From contig JAJVDF010000231.1 of NCBI GenBank assembly GCA_022410635.1, positions 1,693,332 to 1,757,331 of the forward strand: 64,000 nucleotides of DNA, written 5' to 3'. Under the pieces are notes generated by a model. That model was given only the letters and a program-made list of their open reading frames with translations. It was not told where the DNA came from and did not search any database. The position numbers and the translations under genes were made by a program. This stretch comes from Tretioscincus oriximinensis. Its lineage: Eukaryota; Chordata; Lepidosauria; Squamata; Gymnophthalmidae. Shown here piece after piece: positions 60,101 to 64,000 of the stretch (the first letter of the stretch is position 1; every line of letters starts with the position of its first letter).

Positions 60101-61928
60101 TCTTCGCTAATTAGTTACTTTTGAATACTTTAGGTTTCACCCAGAGAGTCTAAAAATAACGACTATCATGGGAAGCGACTCGGGCTTAACAAACACCACA
60201 GACCTATCTCTGGAAGAGAAAATGAGTATTATAATTCATACACTAAAATCAGTGCAGGACAATGGTATAAAAGCCTTGAATGAAATAGCAGAATTAAGGT
60301 CTGTGGTGGAAGATATAAAAACAAATCAATCCTGGCAAGAACTATTGGGAGTTTATCACAGTTCAGATGTGCTAAACAACTCGTCACTTAAATTGGAAAT
60401 TTGCAGTCAGTGGTAGTTCTGTTCTTAGCATCCCTTCCAAGTTCACAGGTTAATAACCCACTTGCTTCTTTCTTTAAGTATCTTTCTCAAATATTACTAT
60501 TACTCACACTTTATTATAACATATATAACAATAACAAAATCCATCCCCTCTCATCCCTCTTTAACAATTATTTCCCCCCGAAAAGGAGTTCATTACCATA
60601 TATTATTTACACCATCAAAATATTAATCCTCATTACTTCATTAGTGAAACATTCTGGCATCTCTTGGTCATTTATAAAATTCAACCATTTTGTTCATTTT
60701 GGTTGCCAATCGTATCCTATATTCCAGAATAACCCCTTTCTGAACTAGTGTAAGAACCGAAGATGATTTTATTTAACTTTTTTTGATGGGATGGGACAAC
60801 TGCACTAGGATGGGAAAAATCACAAATTTATCTGTGGGTATCAAGAGATAAAATGGAAAAAATACNCCTGAGCTGGAGTTGATCAAAGAAACTGGTTTAG
60901 AATGCTTAGAGACGGTTTCATCTTTTTGCTTTCATTTGCTCAACAAAATCAGCAATATACTTACTTTAGCCTGTTTATAGATGGAACGTTCCGCCATGAC
61001 AAATGAAGACTATCCAGATTTATTACTTGCCCTTTTTTATGAGCAAATCCTAAGCGACAGTACATGGAAACAGCATTCTGCGAAGATAATGACATTCCTA
61101 AATGTAACGGCAAGAATTCTCAATGATTCCTTTCCCATCATTATCCATTAAACAATGAAGGCTTACCTTAACTAGTGAGAGATCTATCTCTAAGACATTT
61201 GCAAGCTGCAAGGGTACAAATGAGTGAGGGTTACTGAAAGAGCAAGTTAAAAAGGAATCTAATGCATAATATGGATAATTTTATACAAAGTGTCCACGTT
61301 AGGCATACAAGTATCTATCTTTAATCATGTCTCAATGCAGAAACATTAAATTTTAAGTTGTAATGAAAGCCCTAAATAACTTGGGCCCCAAATATCTAAA
61401 GGAACGCCTTCTCCCATACCAACCCACCAGTGCCTTAAGATCTGCAGGGGAGGCCCTCCTGGTTGTACCATCCATTTCAACAGCCAGTGGAGTGGGAACT
61501 TGGGCTAGGGCCTTCTGGGTGGTTGTCCCAAGTCTTTGGAATAGTCTCCCCCTTGAGGTACGTCTGTCATCATCATTGTATTCTTTTAGAAGGTCCTTAA
61601 AGACGCACCTCTTCAACCTGGCCTTTGGTTGAAGAAATGCTATTTTTCCCCCTCCACTTTCAGATACTGATTGTTACAGTTTTAAAATGTGAATTTTGCA
61701 CTTTTATTGTTGTTGCCCCCCCGAGACCTTCGGGTATGGGGCAGGGTACAAATGTAAATAAATAATTGATCATGCAATTTCTGAACAGATGTTTGCTCAC
61801 AATTAGAAAATGATGCCTCACCTCTGCGACATTTGTATGCTCATCTATGGAAACAAATATCTTGTACAATAGAGTTTCAAAATAATCACCCTGTACCCTG
61901 TTCATGACAAAACCTTCAAGTGGGGGCA
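41916..61928 (-). CDS. FAM91A1: FAM91A1, 3' two-thirds of the coding region (16 exons); 5' exons lie outside the window
   Basis: Sixteen minus-strand exons encode 612 residues plus TAG, matching the mammalian protein (about 840 residues) from roughly residue 235 to the end. They cover the end of the FAM91 N-terminal region and the whole FAM91 C-terminal region. Every junction is GT-AG and all phases join, so the gene looks intact here. Known role: FAM91A1 associates with WDR11 and C17orf75 and binds TBC1D23. This places it in tethering of endosome-derived vesicles to golgins at the trans-Golgi network; it is a peripheral, cytosolic protein with no signal peptide or membrane segments. Introns hold L2, CR1, SINE and mariner-like insertions and, upstream of the first exon seen, a DIRS-like retroelement in the same orientation. 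The C-terminal tail (ending [10 protein letters not shown]) differs from that recalled for mammals; the rest is strongly conserved. Confidence 0.96.
43170..43745 (+). repeat. L2-type LINE 3' end in FAM91A1 intron
   Basis: The plus strand reads, with frameshifts, an L2 reverse-transcriptase C-terminus: FDYCN-like, [20 protein letters not shown] and KALHNPVPA. It ends with GAGACCTTGGGATATAGGG and an A/T-rich tail. Confidence 0.75.
43799..43868 (-). CDS. FAM91A1: FAM91A1 exon (15 of 16)
   Basis: Exon of 70 bp. It completes a Ser codon, then encodes [20 protein letters not shown] and SFQ. The acceptor is CTTTTAACAG| and the donor CAG|GTAAAT. Ends in phase 0. Confidence 0.94.
43981..44104 (-). 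CDS. FAM91A1: FAM91A1 exon (14 of 16)
   Basis: Exon of 124 bp. It encodes [20 protein letters not shown] and then [20 protein letters not shown] plus two bases of the next codon. The acceptor is AATTTTACAG| and the donor AGAG|GTGAGA. A second AG lies 12 bp inside the exon, but the phase requires the first. Confidence 0.94.
44395..44502 (-). CDS. FAM91A1: FAM91A1 exon (13 of 16)
   Basis: Exon of 108 bp. It encodes [20 protein letters not shown] and [15 protein letters not shown]. The acceptor is CATTCCTTCTAAG| and the donor GAAG|GTATTT. Phase 1 at both ends. Confidence 0.93.
45095..45165 (+). repeat. L2-type LINE tail fragment
   Basis: GGCCGCCCCGAGACCTTCGG, then GTATAGGGCTGGGTATAAGT and AAATAAATAAAT. 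Confidence 0.65.
45230..45420 (+). repeat. Unclassified dispersed repeat with pyrimidine-rich body
   Basis: ACTAGTTGAATTAGGCTGTT, AATGCAATGGGCTCTAG, then CCACCCACTCCTTCCCTCCC and TTTCTTTTCTTTC. The partner of 6090-6300. In a FAM91A1 intron. Confidence 0.45.
45693..45842 (-). CDS. FAM91A1: FAM91A1 exon (12 of 16)
   Basis: Exon of 150 bp. It encodes [20 protein letters not shown], then [12 protein letters not shown] and [10 protein letters not shown]. The acceptor is TTTGCATTTAG| and the donor AAAG|GTTGGT. The donor was chosen because the next exon needs an incoming G for a Gly codon. Confidence 0.92.
46345..46430 (+). repeat. tRNA-derived SINE family B, central fragment
   Basis: Only GAGCCAATCATAGTTCTTTA to CACAGGGTGTCTGTTGTGAA is present. 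Confidence 0.55.
46515..46830 (-). repeat. tRNA-derived SINE family A, best-preserved copy
   Basis: On the minus strand: ATGGCTCAGTCGCTAAGGAA (A-box region), GGGGTTTCAAAGCCCTG (B-box region), a body ending GCGGAATATAAAAACC and a short CTT tail. It lies in a FAM91A1 intron. Confidence 0.8.
47071..47143 (-). CDS. FAM91A1: FAM91A1 exon (11 of 16)
   Basis: Exon of 73 bp. It encodes [20 protein letters not shown] and then ELQG plus one base. The acceptor is GTATTTAG| and the donor GGAG|GTAACT. The split codon reads Asp after splicing. Confidence 0.94.
47364..47473. repeat. Near-perfect 110-nt hairpin in a FAM91A1 intron
   Basis: Arms 47364-47409 and 47428-47473 are 46-bp inverted repeats with one mismatch; the 18-nt loop also holds short complementary words. 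No target duplication was recognised. Confidence 0.85.
47492..47735 (-). repeat. tRNA-derived SINE family A, in FAM91A1 intron
   Basis: Has GGGTTTTTATACCCTGCCC, GGGACTCAAAG, TTTTGAACAGCTAGG and a diverged head. It begins right beside the long hairpin at 47364-47473. Confidence 0.7.
48728..49005 (-). repeat. L2-type LINE 3' end
   Basis: ATTTATTTATTTATTTAC start, then GAAGGTCCCAGGGCGGTTAA and AAAGGTGCGTCTTCAAGC on the plus strand. This is the inverse of the tail and ORF2 end seen at 61.36-61.77 kb. Confidence 0.7.
49226..49367 (+). repeat. CR1-like LINE 3' UTR fragment in FAM91A1 intron
   Basis: TTTGCAGGGAGTCATGAATG through CTCTTCTTATGTTCTTATAG, the same 3' end as 35040-35197. Confidence 0.7.
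49822..49935 (-). CDS. FAM91A1: FAM91A1 exon (10 of 16)
   Basis: Exon of 114 bp, 38 codons, phase 0 at both ends. It encodes [20 protein letters not shown] and [18 protein letters not shown]. The acceptor is ACTTCCTAG| and the donor CAG|GTATGG. Confidence 0.96.
50673..50807 (-). CDS. FAM91A1: FAM91A1 exon (9 of 16)
   Basis: Exon of 135 bp, 45 codons, phase 0 at both ends. It encodes [20 protein letters not shown] and [14 protein letters not shown]. The acceptor is CTTTCCCACAG| and the donor CAG|GTAATC. One unresolved base falls in the third position of a Pro codon and does not change the protein. Confidence 0.96.
51777..51813. repeat. Small perfect hairpin (15-bp arms, 7-nt loop)
   Basis: GCTCTGGGATTGGTC and its inverse flank GAATAAA. 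In a FAM91A1 intron, near a degraded dispersed repeat. Confidence 0.7.
52154..52302 (-). CDS. FAM91A1: FAM91A1 exon (8 of 16)
   Basis: Exon of 149 bp. It encodes [20 protein letters not shown] and then [18 protein letters not shown]. The acceptor is TTAATCTAG| and the donor CAG|GTAAGG. One of the most conserved segments of the protein. Confidence 0.97.
52533..52800 (+). repeat. tRNA-derived SINE family A, sense copy
   Basis: Reads from a degraded tRNA-like head through GGCGTGGGGAGGGCTGAG, GTGAGAAAAGCAGGGTATAA to a short TTCTTCTTCT tail. It lies in a FAM91A1 intron. Confidence 0.75.
53360..53612 (+). repeat. L2-type LINE 3' end
   Basis: CAGACTATGGAATAGTTTGC, ATGCACCTCTTCAACCTGGC, then GTAACCTCAGAGTATAGG and AAATAAAG. 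Confidence 0.7.
54487..54619 (-). CDS. FAM91A1: FAM91A1 exon (7 of 16)
   Basis: Exon of 133 bp. It encodes [20 protein letters not shown], then [15 protein letters not shown], and ends in the first base of a Gly codon. The acceptor is CCCTGTCTAG| and the donor ATG|GTATGG. Confidence 0.95.
54648..54925 (-). repeat. L2-type LINE 3' end
   Basis: TTTATTTATTAACTTAAC.., ATTCTGCCCTATGACCAAAT, GTCTCAGGGCGGATCAC, then the inverse of the ORF2 end. In a FAM91A1 intron. Confidence 0.65.
55398..55444 (+). repeat. L2-type LINE tail fragment
   Basis: GAGACCTTCGGGTATAGGGC followed by GGGGTATAAATGTAAATAAA. Confidence 0.6.
55879..56092. mobile_element. Mariner-type MITE in a FAM91A1 intron
   Basis: ACAGGGTGCTTCAAAAAAAT starts it and the inverse ends it. 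The arms are about 43 bp and the flanks are TA-rich (TATAT on both sides), fitting insertion at TA. The middle of about 130 bp has no coding capacity. Confidence 0.8.
56365..56451 (-). CDS. FAM91A1: FAM91A1 exon (6 of 16)
   Basis: Exon of 87 bp, 29 codons, phase 0 at both ends. It encodes [20 protein letters not shown] and DSFLVELEK. The acceptor is CTTCTGTTGCAG| and the donor AAG|GTAATG. Confidence 0.95.
56525..56770 (-). repeat. tRNA-derived SINE family B with L2-like tail, in FAM91A1 intron
   Basis: Minus strand: GAGCCAGTTTGGTGGTGTGG, GGTTTGATTCCCCACTCC, GTTAACCTTGGGCCAGTCAC, then GGCCGCCCTGAGACCTTCAG and GGTGGGATGTAAG. The tail matches the L2 copies. Confidence 0.8.
57785..57995 (+). repeat. 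L2-like LINE 3' end, diverged
   Basis: GGCTAAAACTTATCTTTTTG, TGCCCTGGGACCTATGGTGA, then GGTGGGATATACATTT and AAATAAATAG. It belongs to a related subfamily with a different tail word. Confidence 0.5.
58580..58855 (+). repeat. L2-type LINE 3' end, diverged
   Basis: TTTCCAGTGATGGCCCCTAG, AGTGGAATAATCTCCTCC, then GAGACCTTTGGGTATATGG and CCAAATAAATAC. Confidence 0.6.
58959..59071 (-). CDS. FAM91A1: FAM91A1 exon (5 of 16)
   Basis: Exon of 113 bp. It encodes [20 protein letters not shown] and then [18 protein letters not shown]. The acceptor is CCTTCTTAG| and the donor CCA|GTAGGT, an unusual but valid donor. Phase 1 start, phase 0 end. Confidence 0.94.
59379..59497 (-). CDS. FAM91A1: FAM91A1 exon (4 of 16)
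   Basis: Exon of 119 bp. It completes the Lys codon, then encodes [20 protein letters not shown] and the acidic and Ser-rich [12 protein letters not shown]. The acceptor is CATTATTAG| and the donor CAAG|GTGAGT. This linker is less conserved than its neighbours. Confidence 0.93.
60965..61077 (-). CDS. FAM91A1: FAM91A1 exon (3 of 16)
   Basis: Exon of 113 bp. It encodes [20 protein letters not shown] and continues to VPSINRL plus two bases of a Lys codon. The acceptor is TATCTTCGCAG| and the donor AA|GTAAGT. Starts in phase 0. Confidence 0.95.
61167..61205 (-). CDS. FAM91A1: FAM91A1 exon (2 of 16), 39-bp micro-exon
   Basis: Encodes [13 protein letters not shown] in 13 codons, phase 0 at both ends. 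The acceptor is TACCCTTGCAG| and the donor AAG|GTAAGC. Found only by homology and splice sites because it is so short. Confidence 0.93.
61360..61770 (+). repeat. L2-type LINE 3' end with readable ORF2 C-terminus
   Basis: Plus-strand frame of 89 codons (61363-61632) ends [20 protein letters not shown] and [12 protein letters not shown]. This is the usual end of L2/CR1-type ORF2. The 3' UTR follows, ending CCGAGACCTTCGGGTATG and AAATAAATAA. It overlaps the region just 3' of the first FAM91A1 exon in this window. Confidence 0.8.
61822..61928 (-). CDS. FAM91A1: FAM91A1 exon (window exon 1 of 16)
   Basis: Exon of 107 bp, start phase 1, end phase 0. The acceptor is TTCTCTTTTCAG| and the donor GAG|GTGAGG. 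It encodes the conserved [20 protein letters not shown] and then IDEHTNVAE. The preceding exon is not in the window before the DIRS-like insertion. Confidence 0.95.
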
Positions 61929-62242
61929 CTGAAAAGAGAAATGATGGGGATAATAAATGAAAAATGAATCCAATTTTGACCTTGTGGTTGAAAAATCAAC
62001 ATTGTTACATTTTTTACTCTCTGAATTTATTAAAAAATAATTCATGTTAAAAGTCAAACTTGGTATTTTAACAATAGCAATCTAATACAACACACACACA
62101 CACACAAAAGTGTGATTTCAATTAAGTACTTCCAGAGGAAACTACATCTATCTTCTATCCCTTGAAGCCTTTATATTTTCTTTTGGTGTCAGCAGTACAC
62201 CCATTTAACTGTGTATCCTAGATTTATGTTTTATTAAGAATA

Positions 62243-62335
62243 AAAGGACATAGGAGGGGCCCTCCTGAATTGGGCCACAGCTCATCTACTCAAGCATTCT
62301 GTCTCACACAGTGGCCCACTATTTGCATCTGTGCC
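62243..62335 (-). repeat. CR1-like LINE 3' fragment next to the DIRS-like element
   Basis: AAAGGACATAGGAGGGGCCC to GTGGCCCACTATTTGCATC. It limits how far left the DIRS-like element can extend. Confidence 0.55.
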
Positions 62336-62391
62336 TGGGATATTTGTGTGAATGCCAAGTGGCACATCAGCTGACAGGTGCATGGTGAAAT

Positions 62392-62939
62392 ATGAACACT
62401 GGTACTCACCTGAGGTGGTGTTCAAGAGGACGGAGAGGGAAGGGATGTCAGACAGTGGGTTAATCCATTAGGTCCCCTGCAGGAAGCGACAGAATGGAAC
62501 AATCCTACCCATAGTACCCCCCCCAGGGGGAGGAGCCCCAGTCTGCTGGAGCTGAGAAGGTAGGAAAGATATAACCATAAAACTGAACTTGACCCAGAGA
62601 AAAAGAAGAGAAGAGAAGAGCTGACAGGAGAAACATATTTATTAACTAGCATAACCATCAGAGTAGCAGTAGAAACCAACCGAAAACAAGTTACTAAGCC
62701 AAACATTATAATAAATTAAGGTTGTTAAAGTTCGAAATTTTTTTTATTTTTTATGAAGAAGACATACATCCCCCCTGGCAAAAACAGCCCAGGCAGATAA
62801 TTGAAAACAGTTTACTCCTCCCTAGTCGCAGGGAGGGATGACATCCCTTCCCTCTCCGTCCTCTTGAACACCACCTCAGGTGAGTACCAGTGTTCATTTC
62901 ACAGAGGACGGATCCGGGAAGGGATGTCAGACAGTGGGA
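62392..62939 (-). repeat. 3' inverted repeat and internal complementary region of the DIRS-like element
   Basis: Positions 62392-62450 and 62839-62897 are perfect inverted repeats of 59 bp. A 23-bp direct repeat (62437-62459 and 62916-62938, beginning GGGAAGGGATG) overlaps them. They lie just past the recombinase stop at 62975. DIRS elements have inverted terminal repeats and an internal region complementary to both ends, which templates circle formation; the layout fits. The outer end of the element is probably between 62336 and 62392. Confidence 0.7.
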
Positions 62940-62974
62940 CGTACCAAAGCAAATCCCAAGGAAAGGGTGGGAGA

Positions 62975-64000
62975 CTAGGAGGAGTGTTCTCCCTCAAAAC
63001 CTGAACCATAGAAGATATTTTGGAGGATGACCCTTCCCATGGAGCCCCTACTGGACTGGAAAATGTCCAGCTTATAGTGGCGTGTAAANGTGGAAGGATT
63101 CCTCCAGGTGGCTGCAGAGCAGACCTCTTCGAGAGAAGCCCTGTTATAGAAGGCCCAGGAGGCTGCAGCCGATCTGGTAGAATGAGCGAGAATGCCTGAA
63201 GGAGGAGGCTTACCCGCCAGGCGATATGCTATCTTAATGCATTCCACCACCCAGAATGCAATAGTCTTAGGAGAGGCCGGGAGTCCCTTCTTTATAGGGT
63301 GAAAAAGGACAAATAAAGACTCCGTTTTTCTGAATGGCTTGGTTCTTTTAAAATAGATAAGCAAGGCCCTTCTGACGTCCAGGGTCTGCCAGTACCTTTC
63401 AAGGGGGGACTTAGGGTTGGGGCAGAAAGAAGGGACGTAGAGGAAAGCGTCCCTGTGGAATCTGGAGTCGACCTTGGGGCAGAACAGAGGGTTGGTCCTG
63501 AGAGTGATGAGATCACTAGAGACCTGGAAACACTGGGGATGGATAGACAAGGCGGCCAGTTCAGAAACCCTCCGGGGCGTGACTATGGCCAATAGGAAGG
63601 CGGTCTTATAAGTAAGATGTAGGAGGGAGGCCTCCTCCAGAGGTTCGAAGGGTGCACCGGTAAGGGCTTTAAGTACCGTGTGCAGACGCCATACTGGGAA
63701 GCGGTGAGAGGAAGGAGGTCTAATCAGCTTAATCGACCTCAGGAATTTCTGAATATGCGGATGGGTGGAGAGAGGGGAGACCGCAGACACGTCAATGACA
63801 GAAACCAGAGCTGCCACATGGCGCTTTAGGGTACTGTGGGCAAGGCCCTGAGCCGCCCCCTGTTGGAGGAAGGCTAAGACAGCATCTATGGGAGGGGAGA
63901 AGGGGTCAATACCTGAAGCCCGAGCCCAGTCACAGAAAACCCTCCAGGTAGAACTATAAACACGCAGAGTCGATTGTCTTTTATCTGAGACCAAGGTGTT
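62975..64000 (-). CDS. Tyrosine recombinase of a DIRS-like retroelement, 5' end cut by the window edge
   Basis: An open frame of at least 339 residues runs off the right edge. The codon nearest the edge often taken as a start is TTG and the frame stays open beyond it, so the true N-terminus is not here. Seen, numbering from that TTG: an N-terminal SAM-like region (about 1-95) and a catalytic domain with Arg in TPRRVSELAAL (about 141-142), H271-S-T-R274, W297 and Y307 in FTRHY. This is the full R, HxxR, W, Y set of tyrosine recombinases, in the form used by DIRS retrotransposons (known of the family). One N falls in the third base of an ACN Thr codon and is harmless. The reverse transcriptase, RNase H and methyltransferase-like domains would lie upstream, outside the window. 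It sits in a FAM91A1 intron in the gene's own orientation. A Ngaro-type or phage-like recombinase is less likely given the inverted repeat downstream. Confidence 0.88.
   Translation of the reverse strand, partial: NTLVSDKRQSTLRVYSSTWRVFCDWARASGIDPFSPPIDAVLAFLQQGAAQGLAHSTLKRHVAALVSVIDVSAVSPLSTHPHIQKFLRSIKLIRPPSSHRFPVWRLHTVLKALTGAPFEPLEEASLLHLTYKTAFLLAIVTPRRVSELAALSIHPQCFQVSSDLITLRTNPLFCPKVDSRFHRDAFLYVPSFCPNPKSPLERYWQTLDVRRALLIYFKRTKPFRKTESLFVLFHPIKKGLPASPKTIAFWVVECIKIAYRLAGKPPPSGILAHSTRSAAASWAFYNRASLEEVCSAATWRNPSXFTRHYKLDIFQSSRGSMGRVILQNIFYGSGFEGEHSS

Noticed and set aside
62875..62910. A perfect 5' splice motif (CTCAG|GTGAGT) followed by TTTCACAG within about 30 bp
   Set aside because: Too short to be an intron; it belongs to the inverted repeat of the DIRS-like element, and the similarity is on the strand opposite to the recombinase.

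Overview
This is a non-coding-rich vertebrate nuclear segment, almost certainly from a squamate reptile (a lizard; gecko-like is a guess). The reasons are two single-copy vertebrate genes with ordinary GT-AG introns, CR1, L2 and L1 LINE fragments, tRNA-derived SINEs, a DIRS-type tyrosine-recombinase retroelement, and many short hAT-like elements. Scattered single N bases indicate a draft assembly. No bacterial genes, CRISPR arrays, rRNA genes or plausible free-standing tRNA genes were seen.

Layout. 1-20.6 kb: gene-free, made of SINEs, hAT-like MITEs, CR1 pieces and microsatellites. 20.6-28.6 kb: the complete coding region of KLHL38 on the minus strand in three coding exons (577 codons plus stop). 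Its large intron holds a palindromic repeat split by a 5'-truncated L1. 28.6-31 kb: upstream flank of KLHL38, with a CR1 fragment and then apparently unique sequence carrying muscle-type promoter motifs. 31-37.8 kb: intergenic repeats, including a tandem pair of palindromic MITEs. 37.8-41.9 kb: almost repeat-free sequence that is probably the long 3' UTR of FAM91A1. 41.9-61.9 kb: sixteen coding exons of FAM91A1 on the minus strand (612 codons plus stop), whose reading phases all join; the 5' exons lie beyond the right edge. 62.3-64 kb: the 3' part of a DIRS-like retroelement inside a FAM91A1 intron, with a tyrosine recombinase ORF running off the window edge and a perfect 59-bp inverted repeat downstream of it.

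The two cellular genes are independent. KLHL38 is a BTB-BACK-kelch protein of the CUL3 substrate-adaptor type. FAM91A1 works with WDR11 and TBC1D23 in capturing endosome-derived vesicles at the trans-Golgi. They lie head-to-tail here with no recognised gene between them. As recalled, mammals have ANXA13 between them and FAM91A1 in the opposite orientation, so the local gene order deserves checking.

The most unusual content is the mobile DNA. There are about ten copies of a nearly perfectly palindromic hAT-like MITE, with 7-9 bp target duplications readable at several copies. There are also two other hAT-like families with 8-bp duplications, mariner/Tc1-type mini-elements, tRNA SINEs that share their 3' tail with an L2 LINE, and the DIRS-like element. 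Exon calls rest on reading the translated sequence against remembered family sequences plus checked splice sites and phases. Repeat names are inferred from structure, not from a database search.
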